Below are positions 1-11,457 of a stretch of DNA of 64,000 nucleotides, one piece after another. How positions within the stretch are numbered: position 1 is the first letter of the stretch; each line of letters opens with the position of its first letter. The DNA is from Floccularia luteovirens (Eukaryota; Basidiomycota; Agaricomycetes; Agaricales; Squamanitaceae). The notes below the pieces were generated by a model. The model did not search any database. It was given only the letters and a program-made list of their open reading frames with translations, and had not been told where the DNA came from. The DNA is taken from positions 1,488,001 to 1,552,000 of the forward strand of contig VSJF01000001.1 of the NCBI GenBank assembly GCA_009739215.1, given 5' to 3'. The position numbers and the translations under genes are program-made.

Positions 1-9
1 CCTTTACAG

Positions 10-741
10 GCTACCATAATCAATCATGCCATCAGGGTATCATCAAAAGCGTCTGTTAAAGGTGTCACTGTCGAATTTGTCGCGCGGCTTGTATTGGTCA
101 GTCTTTTGTGCTTGGCTTACGCCGGTAGAATACGGCTGATCTTGTTTTGATCAGCTAGAAACAGATGTGCAGTATCAGGGCAACTTCAAACCTGGTCAGG
201 ACGTTATATTGGACAAAGCGTTAGAGGAGTGGTTACTACATCTACCAAAGACACTGTGGGAACTTGGAGACAAAAATATAACAACAACAGAAGTATGTCT
301 GCTTCCTGTCATAAACCCAATCATCACCCTAACTGCAATATTAGATAATACTCCGTGCACTGCTCCGTATTGTGCAGCGCCGCTTAAGATTAGTGTCTGT
401 TAAGGTAAATTCACGGCCACATTCATCCAGTCCTCTTCGCACGTTGATCTCTTATATCTTAGGCACTTACTACCCTGTGTGCGCAACTGGTTCCTTACTT
501 CCGCATCTCTCACGCTGTGCGTGGCGTTATTCCTGGACCATACTCTCGATTGCCTCTCGCCGCATGCCAAGTACGGACTCTTGCATTAGATTTGGTGGCG
601 ACGTTGTTGGCAGATGCGGTGGCAACCAACCGTATTCGGAACCACGTGTTCGAGTTGTCGGAGGCAGTCAACATGGCCGTTGTGGGAACTCAGGAGGAGG
701 GATACTGGAATCGTGTGAAATGTATTTCCGTCAATAGGTGA
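10..741 (+). CDS. Ipi1/TEX10-like ribosome biogenesis protein, C-terminal part (5' truncated by window)
   Basis: The gene enters from the left edge; an acceptor (tttacag) ends at 9. Visible exons encode an all-helical HEAT-like protein: 10-96 (ATIINHAIRVSS...), then from about 156 (GQDVILDKALEEWLLHLPKT), and a last exon with LVPYFRISHAVRGVIPGPYS followed by QVRTLALDLVATLL, stop TGA at 739-741. The arrangement 'helical repeat, then VRG-x-IPGP, then R-x-LALDLVATLL' fits my memory of fungal Ipi1, a subunit of the Rix1 complex that acts in pre-60S ribosome maturation in the nucleus. The exon structure between about 290 and 460 is uncertain. Another HEAT-repeat protein cannot be excluded. Confidence 0.55.
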
Positions 742-1197
742 AACCATGTGACAATGGAGCAGGGGCAAGGAAGCTAAAATTTTTTATGTCCAAACAAAGG
801 TATCAAAATAATGTATAAAGCACAACTTACTTGGCACTTGACACACTGTACAGCGTAGCAACGCAGGTTGAAATTTGTTTTCAACTTTGAAACAATACAG
901 TATAATTTCTCTATGTTTTAACTATTCGACTAGGAACCAAGCCTACCTATCAAAGGGTATACAGAAAAGGGCATAGCGTGTACATGACTTGAGCAGGTAT
1001 ACGACCTAAAACATTCGAGCTTGCTCGAATTCACATAACAAGGTATTGACAATGATTAGTGAGCTATCTAAGCTTCTCCCAACCAGATATTGTTTGGCGG
1101 GACTTGGGGAGAATATTCCAGCACTGAAAGACACCACATAAGATAGCACATGAAAAGAGAGGAAAAAACCAATCGAGGGTTGGATCCGACTAGCGGA
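742..1197. other. Intergenic gap between convergent genes, with a short palindrome
   Basis: This is the 3' side of both neighbours. No ORF here is supported. It holds a perfect 8-bp inverted repeat (ATTCGAGC, two-base spacer, GCTCGAAT) at 1013-1030 and is otherwise AT-rich. Confidence 0.6.
1013..1030. repeat. Perfect inverted repeat, 8-bp arms
   Basis: Arms at 1013-1020 and 1023-1030 are exact reverse complements around TT. It lies between two convergent genes. It could fold as a small hairpin in either 3' region or be chance; nothing ties it to a function. Confidence 0.5.
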
Positions 1198-2149
1198 TTA
1201 AGCCCATTGCCAGGTGATGTCAATGCGGCCAAGTCCTGGATCAGCCAATGTATTGAAAGCTGACGGTGAAAAGTCGAGATCGGTTTGTTTACAAGCTTCA
1301 CAACGATCCGTTACGGTGACAGTAACCGATTTGCCTTGATCTAAAGTGGGTAGAAAGCACGACCGTGAGAAGAAAAATTAAGAAGGTTTACAAAGAAGCT
1401 TACACGAAGCAATAATTTTTCTTCCGCAGACAGGGTTTTGGTTGGGATTGACACCAGCACCACTGCAATGTAATGTAAGAAAGTATTGATTATACGTATG
1501 GTAGTAAGTGCTTACGGGAATTGATCAAAGAGCAACTGAGATACAGCAGCGATATGTTCACCATCGTTGTTGGTGATTCCACAAGCACCAAGCCCAGCTA
1601 GTACATAAAATTTTTGAGACAAAATTTTCAACAAGTGTACAATAAGAACTCACTGGCATAAAAAGTACCCTGACCAGCTTGGGTACCAAACAAGAAGCTG
1701 GGCCCGTTGCCAGAGTTTCCAGCATTTGCAGGAGGCTTAGAGGGAGCTACTTGGGTGGAGGGAGTTGGAGTAGGTTTGGGTGGCTCAGGGGCAGGTGTAG
1801 GTGCAGGCTTGCTCTCTTGTGTTGTAGTGGGCTTTTCCTCCTTTGTTGTTGGGGGCGGGGGCGGTGGGGGAGCCTGTGATGTAGTGTGTGGAGGGGCTGA
1901 AGAGGTGTGAACTTGTGCGGGTGAAGAGGAAGGAGGAGGAAGGACAGAGGAAGAAGGGCGAGGTTTGCATCTACGAGTACTTGCACGCTTGCGAATGGCG
2001 ACTGATGGAAACAAGTCGACAGGGGCAGGAGCAGCTACGCGTGCGGCGAGAGCGCGATGATGTGCAAAGTGAGCAGCGTGGGGAGTTGCGAGGGCATTTA
2101 CAAAAGCGGCGATTGAGAGAATGAGGAGGAAGTGTTTAGCGAAAGACAT
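1198..2149 (-). CDS. Secreted barwin-like / RlpA-like double-psi beta-barrel protein with proline-rich linker
   Basis: Four exons (2149-1654, 1597-1516, 1462-1404, 1340-1198) give exactly 259 codons. The N-terminus has a signal peptide (MSFAKHFLLILSIAAFVNA), then a long Pro/Ser/Thr-rich, probably O-glycosylated linker. The C-terminal about 110 residues form a DPBB domain of the barwin/expansin-like type: GTFYATGLGACGITNNDGEH, later NPVCGRKI, then VTVTVTDRCEACKQTDLDFS, with paired cysteines and the conserved Asp of the TDRC loop. Such proteins are abundant in agaricomycete secretomes and are usually proposed to bind or loosen cell-wall polysaccharide; most are not proven enzymes. The start is the first ATG, directly before the signal peptide, with a TATA-like box about 45 bp upstream. 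Confidence 0.9.
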
Positions 2150-2192
2150 TGTTACTGCTACGAAGGGAAGCAGAGATAAAAGAGAGGACGGC

Positions 2193-2199
2193 TTTTATA
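2193..2199 (-). promoter_or_regulatory. TATA-like box of the barwin-like gene
   Basis: TATAAAA on the minus strand, 44-50 bp upstream of the start codon at 2149. That distance implies a very short 5' leader, as in strongly or conditionally expressed secreted-protein genes. Confidence 0.5.
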
Positions 2200-2327
2200 A
2201 GAAAAAATGAGCGTAAAGGTTGAGATTAAAAAGGGTCAGAATTAATATTTTCATATTTTTATTCTTTGTTTGTTGTCTTCTATTTGCACAGTACCCACAG
2301 ATATTATATTATTATTTATTTTTAATC

Positions 2328-3715
2328 TCAGATTACTCCCTTCGCTCCGTACATCTTCACAAGCCCCGTGCTTGACGTCCCTGCCATGCTCTTCGCATAA
2401 GCATCAATCTGTCCCAATAACAACATGCTCTCAAGTCGACTAGGTTCAGCTGGTATCTTAAACAGTCGTGTTACATCCTCTTCAGGCAGCGGCGCAAGTC
2501 CTTGTGCCACACGTGTTTGATTTTCCTCTTTACGTTTCGCAACGTAGCTTTCCGCCTTGGCTCGCTCTCGCGCGATTTGCCGGACCATGTAAGACAGATT
2601 CCCTTCCTCCGTGCGGTAGTTATCAATTGCGTCTACCATCAGCTCCAGGTTTCGTGTCACTCCTGCCGTACCCAAATCCAGCGAAGGGAATGATGGGCCA
2701 AGCGCTGATTCTGTTGCCTTGTCCGGTGTAGCATCCGGGAGGGGTGATGCTCTTGCTTCTGTCATCTTGTGGAGGAACGAACTCAGGAGGCGATTCGTGC
2801 GGATTTTGAGGGGTACTTCCTCTAGTATTGACGCAAACGTCAGCCGGTGGTTGATGAGGCTATAACGCGCGTTCTTGATCAGCAAAGTTGTAAACGAAAA
2901 TACAATATACTTTTAATGAAAGCCAATCTGATTCACCTGTTAGTGCTAAAGTTCGATTTTTTGTATGCATCCAAGAAGGCTGCTGTTAATCGGAATGCCC
3001 GGAACGAGGCATTACCCCTCGCGGTCTCCGATAGGTCTGAAATAAATCACTACCTCATGAGAAAACACTTTGCTTTTCATTCCAAATATAGTTGTATTCA
3101 CCGTGCACGATAGCCACACCTCCATATCGAAGTTTCTCCTGATGAATAGCCTGAGTGTCTACTAGTGTCTGATTGTAGAATGCTCCCAGCGTGGTCGCCT
3201 GATAGAATCCCACGACACTATCGTCAGCCTGTACCTCCTTCAGTGAGCGCAGCATCGATGCCTGGTGTCTAGCTGCCAGTCCATCATGTTAGCTCAAACA
3301 TGGGTTTTATGATAAATCCTCCGAATCGACACACCGATAGCTTTTGCAGACTTCTCGCCTTCGTCCCCTATGTGCCGAGGCAAAGGGAATGAATTGGATA
3401 TTTCATAAATTCCATCGAGATCAAGGCCCAGGAGAAGTCCATGAGCTGTCGAAGATGGGGCTTCACGCGCATGCTTTATAATTTTTGTAACAACCTATGT
3501 GTAAAGCGCATATAATGAGAACACCACTTGCCGTAGAAGTTGGTACTTACCAGCCCATCTAATTGTACACAAGTTAATGGGATATCAGCTTCGATATCTA
3601 TCGCTTTGGACATTGAAGGTGGTATTGCCTCATATTTTGGTGCTGATGGTGTAGGTGCAGCTGAAGGGGCAGGTAATGATGCTGCCAAAGCAGCTGCCAT
3701 GGATGTTGCTGCCAT
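2328..3715 (-). CDS. Translation initiation factor eIF3 subunit H
   Basis: Five exons (3715-3551, 3494-3335, 3272-3102, 3036-2937, 2859-2328) give 375 codons exactly. After an Ala/Pro-rich leader (residues 1-40) comes the MPN domain: IPLTCVQLDGLVVTKIIKHA, SSTAHGLLLGLDLDG, and SMLRSLKEVQADDSVVGFYQ followed by GGVAIVHD. The C-terminal half is helical with LTFASILEEVPLKIRTN. This is a non-catalytic MPN protein of the eIF3 scaffold, which binds the 40S subunit and helps scanning and reinitiation. The second and third introns were placed so that the conserved KAIARHQASM and VHDLSETARGN junctions stay in frame. It is head-to-head with the CDF transporter, 414 bp apart. Confidence 0.93.
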
Positions 3716-4129
3716 TGCCTGGAATGATTATGAAAAAATAGGGTTTTCCGGTTAACGAACAGATACAAAAAAAAACGTTAAGATGCTAATGCCAAACATT
3801 GACAAATAAACAATGATTAAAGATTAATTACAACATATACTAGGTTGCAACGTTTTCATTTCGTAAATGACCAGATGGAGGACGCATTGCGCATTCCATC
3901 ATATAAATTTCTGGGGTGGAGAAAATTTTATATATCCTCCATTGAAGGGCTTGTGTGTGTGGTGTTGTAAGAAAATTTTATTGGTACCCCATTGATGGAT
4001 CTATTTGGAGGAATGAACCTCGTGTGATGAGAACGATGAACACGTTGAGCAGACATGGATGTCACCTGACATGTGTGCCAACATGGTTCTGTTGTGTCCT
4101 TACTAATACCACATTCACTTATCTTTCTA
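3716..4129. other. Shared upstream region of eIF3h and the CDF transporter
   Basis: 414 bp between divergent start codons, AT-rich near 3770-3850. No ORF in it resembles a gene. It must carry both promoters; no clear TATA box stands out. Confidence 0.6.
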
Positions 4130-5947
4130 ATGTCCCTCTCAAGGTCCGCTAGGATCACTCTCCTTCTCATCATCGACCTCGTTTTCTTCTTCGTAGAACT
4201 AATCGCCGGTACGTCTCTCTTTTCCACCTTCTTTTCCCTCTTCCCATCCCCTGTATAGGCTATGCTGTTGGCTCTTTAGCGCTCGTCGCCGACAGCTTTC
4301 ATATGCTCAAGTGAGTCTCAACGACCAATGCACGTCAAATCGTAGACCGTTATCTTCAACAGTGATGTCATGAGTCTGGTCGTGGCACTATATGCAATAA
4401 AGGTAGCGTAAACCCAATTTTCGTTATCAGTCTCTTACCATTCGGTCAATACAGCTGACCAACGAAAACTCCACGGACTCTCGGTATTCGTACGGATGGC
4501 ATAGAGCGGAAATTCTCGCGGCCCTCATCAATGGTGTCTTTCTTCTCGCATTATGCTTCTCCATCACCCTGGAGGCCTTGGAACGGTTCTTTGCAAAACC
4601 AGGTACCATCCTTTATCTTATCTCTACTCCGAATAAGCTCACCACTCTCATACTCAGAAATTTCCAATCCAAAGCTGGTGGTGATCATTGGTTCACTTGG
4701 TCTGGCGTCTAATATTGTCGGCCTATTTTTGTTCCACGGTAACATCTTACACTCCATTCACCGCACCACTCACTAATCCACCTAAATAGAACATGGCCAT
4801 ACACATAAACACGTTACTCCTTCTCGCACCCCTAGCCTATCGGAGCCTTCGTCTTCTATGCCAGAAACAAGGACCGAAAATTTTACACCCGCCAGGCCAA
4901 TCCCGAGTCGTGCACACAAGCGCTCTCACTCGCTGGCACGGTCTCCTGCGGAGTTTTCATCACTATACGGCCATCCTGCCGCGACTCGCGCCTCCCTTGT
5001 GCAAACTGCACAAGACCTCGCTTCAGCATCCCCACCAGGACATCGGAACAGCATATCTTCACGCCCAACAAACGATCTCGATGAGACACATCCTTCTATA
5101 CACTCCCCTGTTATGGACACTTCTATGCCGCCGAATGCGGCATCTGAGGTGACACCTCTGCTTCAGGATGATCTAAATATCAAGCAGACAAGATATGAAC
5201 ATAGCCATTCTCGTGGTCATGCAGGGTCTATGAATATGCGCGCAATTGTTTTGCATGTCCTAGGTGATGCGTTGGGAAATGTGGGTGTCATTGCTACGGG
5301 TCTTGCTATCTGGCTCAGCTCTTGGAGTTTCAAATTTTACCTTGATCCTGTTATCAGTCTTGTCATAACTGTCATCATATTCTCTAGCGCACTTCCGCTA
5401 GGTACGCATTCTATTTTAGACTTCATCTATCTGCATCTCAACTAACTTCTATATCTGTCTAGTGCGCAGTGCTTCATTCATTCTGCTACAGGGAGTACCG
5501 TCCACAGTATCATTAGACGAAGTAAAAGATTCTATTCTTCAAGTCGAAGGTGTTCTGTCACTTCATGAGCTCCATGTGTGGCAGCTATCTGAAACTAAAA
5601 TTGTCGCCTCTGTGCACGTTCTTGCATCACGAAACCATGATTTTATGCCAATAGCCGCCAAGATTCGCAAAGAACTCCATCATCTTGGTATTCACTCATC
5701 CACAATACAGCCAGAATATTATATATCCGAGCCCGCGCTTGGGGATAACTTTACTGTGCGTCATCCATCATCAGATCTGTTGGTACAAACTTATGCTCTT
5801 CTCAGGCAAATGAAATGTGTCTTATCCTGTGTCCTCAAGACGCAGAGTGTGACCCCTCCGAGAATGCTTGTTGCCGTATGTTTTTTGTTCCTATCTTTAT
5901 CAATTGCTCACGACTCTCTTCTAGCTCCACCTTCAGTTGATGTTTGA
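4130..5947 (+). CDS. Cation diffusion facilitator (zinc transporter, Zrc1/Cot1 type)
   Basis: Nine exons (4130-4208, 4259-4310, 4363-4402, 4455-4602, 4658-4738, 4790-5401, 5463-5755, 5806-5875, 5925-5947) give 465 codons. It has six membrane helices. The zinc-site residues of the family are present as HMLND in TM2 and HVLGDALGN in TM5. A His-containing cytosolic loop (HEHGHTHKH, about 190 residues, Ser/Pro-rich) separates TM4 and TM5, and a C-terminal cytosolic domain has LHELHVWQLSETKIVASVHV. The tail MCLILCPQDAECDPSENACC is Cys-rich, as in other basidiomycete homologues. It should exchange Zn(II) (perhaps Co or Mn) for protons into the vacuole or ER. The stop lies 71 bp from the convergent Med5 stop. 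Confidence 0.95.
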
Positions 5948-6018
5948 TGGTAGAAATATATTAATCATGGTACATTTCAATGCCATATTAGATAGTATAT
6001 TTTATATTTTATTACATC

Positions 6019-9000
6019 TCAGTTCCCCATTTCATTCATAAAGATTGGAAAGTTTGTCACAAATGACGGGGAGGAAGCGAGCCTCCGGGCAATAACACTA
6101 TTTGTATGGAGTACATTCCTTGAGCGTAGATCGTGAACTAATCTCCGTGCCATCGATGTACTGGGCTGTCCGAGGACCATTTGATCGTCAAGGTGAACGG
6201 ATTGCAACGCCCATTCAAGATGAAATGCAGCTGTCAACACTGATGAAATGATGGAAACAAGAAGTTCAATGCTCATTGTTTGTTCAGGCTGTTGTTGTCG
6301 GTCTATGGCAGTTGTGAGTGATGGGACAACTAAGTGCATAAATATGGGAAGAAGTGGTGGTGTTTTGGGTGATCGCGGCATGGCCAACACAAATGTAGCG
6401 ATTCGTCGGCATGTTTCTAATTCGGTGAGGCTTGCGGAGATGATAAGTTCTGACCATAATGTCTGGAGGAATTCAGTGGGCGTTGCATATTTTAAACACT
6501 CTTCCACATGCAAAACAGGACATTTTTGTGCTCTTGCCATGGCGAAAGTTTCTTGCAGTAACCTTCGGGGTTGGCCATGCAACAGTGGTGCATTGTTTGT
6601 GCTCCCTAGAGTTCATTAAGGAACGAATCAGTATCTGGAGGAACCTTGAATAGCCGAAACAATGGCATACCGAAATCTTTGATTCCAACTGCTTCTGTGA
6701 GGACACGTCTAACAGATACTTTGTCAAATGGTGGGAATTTCCCTTTTCTATCTGGAAGTAAGGTTATGATGTTGGAGCTACACAGCTGGAGCACAGGTCG
6801 GGGGCAAGAGGGGGACAAGACCAATGTCTGAAGAATTTCTAAATGTGCTGCCGACATAAATCTATGATTCAACTCAGAATATGAATGAATTAGTGAAACT
6901 ATATATTCATACCCTCTGTGCTGTAGCTCTCGTGTCATCGCCTTTATCACACCAACGAGGGTCCAGTTTAATAATGGACCAGTGAAATATGACACTCCAT
7001 TGTAAAGCACATCAACGTCAATTTTCTGTATAGTAAAAGCTCTGATTGCTTGTGAAAAGAGTGTAGCAGAAATTAACAGGAGTGTTTTCGGTCGTGTAGA
7101 TCTGAAACGGTTATATTGTACTCAAAACAGTGTTTGAAAAAAGAAATTCCAGACGTACCGGAAGATAGTATCTTCTATCCCTTCGCTACTGCTATCAAAC
7201 AGTGCCTTGAACCACGCAGTAAAACACGCAGTTTCTTCTGGTGATAAGCTGTCTGGGGTATGGATTTTATCGGTAGATGTGAGAAACACCGAAGACAAGG
7301 TCCGCGTTCCGACAGTAAAAGTAGATGTTTTATACTAAATCATATAATTCAGAAGCGACAGAAACTGGAAAAGTGGATACTCACTTGGAATCGAGAAATG
7401 GTATACTGGATAAAGAGTATAACATCTCCAAGATGACTGACGGCAGTTTGTGGGTCACCTGAAGGATAGTAAGTCAAACAAGAGATAAAACTGGGATGCC
7501 TGGTTACGCACCAACTGTTTCGAAATCGTAGTCTTCCAGAAACAGGAGGGAATAGAATATGAGATCTGATATTTTGATATACAACGCGAGTATATCCAGT
7601 GCAGATTCTTGGGTATACAGTACCTTGCAGAGGTGGCTCAATGACTCCGCGTCAAATGCACTAGCGAGTGTCGAGAAGCGCTACGTGTATAACATGCATA
7701 AATAGATCTCATAAAAAAACCGTAGAACATTGTTCAGACCTTGTATACAACGTTTGCAAAGCTTTCGTGACTTCCAACATCTCGCGATATTCGGTCGAAC
7801 CATGTACGCATATCATCGACGCTGACCTCTGGAGCAAGCTTAGATTCGATATGTGCCTTGGCACGTATTAGCAAGTGTAGAATGATAGATAGCTAGATCT
7901 CACAGAAAGGTCTGTCTCTTGGGAATCGCTCAACAAGCGGGCAGGAACGTTATCGTTGGATATCAGTGGATCAATTTGCACAGCAAATGCTTGCTCGATT
8001 AACTCCAATTTCAAGAGATTTTGAAGTAATTCTCGAGAGAATGTTCGAGTACTATTTATTATATCATAAGGTAACCTCACAAAACAAGGGAAGAAAACTT
8101 ACGAATCATCGTCAGATCCAGAGTTTGAGTTTGCAACTCTAGATAGAATGTGATCGCATTGTACGATAAGGTCAGGACGCCGAAAAATAGACATTAATGC
8201 AGTTTGCATTGCTCCCCGCTGTATTTCTGAGTCAGAAATTCGACTGAATGACGACGGAATATCTTATACCCAATCGAGAGTTGTGGTCTTGTCCAGATTT
8301 ACTGCAGCCTCGAAGGATATAAGTAGATATGGAAGCTATAATGATATACAATATACAAGTGAGAATCAGATAGCTGACGAGTGAATGTGATAACTTACCC
8401 TTCCTACAATAAACGACTTCCACAGTAAAGCTTCCCAACTGCTTTGAGAAAGACATGTAATTGCGGAGAGGTACAGTTGTGTATAAAACACGCTAGGTGA
8501 CCAAGAGCACCATCTGTATGTGCCTATCAATAATGCAGCTGTTTTCGAAGTGTCTCCAGCACCGAACTCATGAGCTCTGTTAGACATCTATTATAATTCA
8601 GACCTTGTGTGAGAACTGGTTGACAATGAACCCACATACGAGATGGTTGAGAATGAGACTGAGAGTGATGATGTCACTCTCAGAGCTCGGACCAAGGATA
8701 TCTCCTTTGGCCATTGTTAACTGGATTGTATGCATCATCTGTGTCTCTCTCGCAGCCTTCGCATCATCTCCAAGCAATAGTGTAAGTGAAAGTAAAAATG
8801 TTTCCAGCACTTGGCGCAAATCCGGAGACAGATCAAAGTTATGTACCAAATCATTGGCATCAGCAAAGTGAACCATAGCTTGTGCAGTGGAAATTTGTGA
8901 CATATCGGATACACATGAAAGAAGGATTATAACAAGCTCAGATGCAGACCTGGTGAGCTGGTAAAAATGTGACATCGACATGGAATGAGCTGTCCTGACG

Positions 9001-9532
9001 AGAGCCAGAGCATCTTGCACTGTGCCAAGGATTACGATGGGAGACTCCCCAAAAGGAACAATAGAGCCAATAGGAGGCATTCCCGAAGAATAATGCGCGT
9101 CCAGAGCCACCCGACAGAGGGTATCAAGCGTTGCCGATGTGTGCAGTTCGGGGGAACGCGCTGCTTGTAACATAGTTGCGACGTAGATTGCGACTGGAAC
9201 AATTCCATCCTTGATAGCATGTTTAAGATAGTCCTGTAGACCAGGATCACCAGGATACGAGCGATAGAGTACAAGAACAGAATCTGCACCAAGTCGATCA
9301 TCACCTCGCGGGTAGTACATGAACGGACAGACGAACTGCTGATATTCCTGGAGATGTCATCCGGCCCATTATTGTGCATAAGAGGTTCTTTGGATATCAG
9401 GAGTTTGCATAGACCTAGCCACTATAAGAAAGTAAGTAAACAGATTCCTAGATGTTGGGAGAACTTGTTGCCAACTTTTGATGAGGAAATCCCACTTTGA
9501 AAGCAATTTCTCGTAAGTTCAACCAGAGACAT
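6019..9532 (-). CDS. Mediator complex subunit 5 (Med5/Nut1-like)
   Basis: This large helical protein spans about 3.5 kb and many exons. I start it at 9532 because the spliced leader reads MSLVELTRNCFQSGISSSK, then WLGLCKLLISKEPLMHNNG, DDISRNISNSVLVLYRSYPG. The best-conserved block covers 8598-9270 (LCRVALDAHYSSGMPPIGSI; LVIILLSCVSDMSQISTAQA). The C-terminal exon (6582-6019) includes ETFAMARAQKCPVLHVEECL and ends NFPIFMNEMGN. I identify it from memory of fungal Med5 sequences, without a catalytic motif to confirm it. Med5 belongs to the Mediator tail, which links activators to RNA polymerase II in the nucleus. Exons between 7000 and 8600 are small and only approximately known. Confidence 0.72.
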
Positions 9533-9722
9533 AACTTCACCAAGGAGAAGTCAGATAAATTTATGTCGCCTTGTTTGCTTCAAGTTATACGAATTCATGA
9601 AAGAAAGAAGTGCTTTTTTGAGCCACCGCGCTCACGTGCCACAAATATTATAAGTCAATTTGAAGTAAAATTATATATACAATTAAATAACGTAAAAACA
9701 TTTGGTAGTAAGAACGAAGCCT

Positions 9723-10921
9723 TCAAAATCGTTGGAGATGAAAGTCAAACTCGGCTTTATGGTCACTGTAATAGGGAGCTGGTTTGATTACTTGACACAT
9801 GTCCGTACCATCGTCCCTAGCTTGAACCGATAGATCCGGATATGCCCCAGCTGCTTGTCTATACACTGCATCACGTAGTTGGAGAAACTAGATAGCGTTC
9901 TGTTACTTGGTGAGAAACCAGAGATGTGAGCGACATACTTTCTGTTCCTCATTGAGAGTCTGGAGGTTCAGTTTACGCGTAGTATTTTCCATGTGTACCA
10001 ACATTGTCTAGAAGTGTCGGGATGAGTAAATCATGGCTGTAGCATGAACATAATTCGAGAACCTACCCTGATCGAGCGGCTATTAAGGCCACCACGAGGG
10101 TTCGTAACTCGTTCCAATGGAGGGGCAGTCGATCCTATAAGACTCAACTGTTCGTGCAGATACATAACATACTTTTCTAAGCATTCGAGATAGTATCTTT
10201 TCTTCTCGTGTGAGCTAATTGTATCCCTGAAGAAATGGTAATGATTAGAAAATTACGGGTGTATAAGGTGATAATTAACGAACGGATCAGTGGGAACAAA
10301 ACCAATGCTCTGTGTCATGGCTCGTCTGCGAGCTTTACGGGCAGTCTCAGATTTTCGGTCAGATTGGACCTCCTCCCCATTGCCATGAGGTTGTTCCTTG
10401 GTCGAGAGTTCCACAAGAAGCTCGCTTGGAGTTAAAAATGTGGTCTGGGGGACATCACTATAGCGAGGTCTAATGCTTCCTTGGCCTCCCTGCATTTGAG
10501 GAGCTGCAAGGCCAGGAATTTCAAACGAGTTTGAAGGTTCGATTTTTGTGTAGGGTGCAAATGAATAGTCCTGAGCCCCGAATTCAGAAAGGAGTGAGGT
10601 CTGCCTATGGACGGGTACAGGTGCGTGCATAGGGAGATTACAAGTTGGAGGAGCCAACTCTGCTGTGAGATGGTGAAATTCATTTATTTGTGATCTGCTT
10701 TGGACATCAAGGCCCATTGCTCCAAGGGTTTTAGGTGGTCTTTCACACGGGCTTGTCAAATGAATAAAATCCTGGAGTGAAGCTTGATGGTATGGGTAGT
10801 TCACCGCCATCGCTTGCACTTCTAGGTTGTCCTGCGAAAAAGACTGCCAAAAATAGTCAGTAAAAATAAGGGGTTGAGGATCCAGAAAGATTGACATTGT
10901 AAGGGAAGGATTGGTGATCAT
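9723..10921 (-). CDS. Conserved agaricomycete protein with degenerate bZIP-like helix (paralogue A)
   Basis: Four exons (10921-10284, 10226-10067, 10007-9939, 9887-9723) give exactly 343 codons. The first 180 residues are low in structure, rich in Pro/Ser/Gln. From about residue 190 a basic stretch (RKSETARKARRRAMTQS) leads to GFVPTDPDTISSHEKKRYYL and a heptad helix, ECLEKYVMYLHEQLSLIG, then GGLNSRSIRTMLVHMENTTR and LNEEQKFLQLRDAVYRQAAG. The RR-x3-YL-x2-LE-x2-V-x2-LH pattern resembles the second half of a bZIP basic region and zipper, but the Asn/Ala DNA-contact signature is missing. A second in-frame ATG at 10897 is possible as the start. I know of no assigned function. A related gene lies divergently 536 bp away. 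Confidence 0.8.
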
Positions 10922-11457
10922 TGAAAGAGGCGGAGAACGACATATTTTGAAATAGATGGTGATGGTCCATGAAAAGAAGGGGGAGAATGAAGAGCAGGTT
11001 TATAAGAAAGACGAGGAAATAATAATGGAAATAAAAATAATAAAAGTGGTAACCGGAGACATGACAAGAAAAGCCGGTGACAGAAGGTACTTTGCCATAT
11101 TCAAATGAAAGATCGAACCAGTGCGACGGCTAGCAATTGATGGACCCTCGTGACTGATATGGCTAATTAAGCTTGTCCCAGTCATTCAGTTGGTGGAGAG
11201 AGAGACGGAAACTGACGTCCGTCCCACGGTCTCAGCGCAAGAAAAAGAGAAAAGGGAAGGACAGTCGCCATTCAAGGATGTGGGACAAGTCTAAAAGGGT
11301 AACGAACACGATCACTGAATCGATGCACGGAGCCAGATCTTGGTGAATCTGACGTTGAGATCTTGAAAAGCGCGGATCGAAAGAAGTGACGTGCACACGT
11401 ACAGTCCAGTCCTCTCCGATATTTATCTTCCTCTCATCGACATCTCCTCTTCCCCCA
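10922..11457. promoter_or_regulatory. Shared 536-bp upstream region of the divergent bZIP-like paralogues
   Basis: It lies between the start codons at 10921 (minus) and 11458 (plus). A TATAAA on the minus strand at 10999-11004 sits 78 bp before gene A. On the plus side, the stretch just before 11458 is pyrimidine-rich (CTTCCTCTCATC). No internal ORF is credible. Confidence 0.6.

Noticed and set aside
1679..1910. Gly-rich plus-strand ORFs opposite the barwin-like gene
   Set aside because: They are antisense shadows of the Pro/Thr-rich linker; no codon or homology support.
3036..3102. Reading through the eIF3h exon end into NEKQSVFS
   Set aside because: A GTGAAT donor after VH(D) and a CAG acceptor restore the conserved VHDLSETARGN; the read-through is intron.
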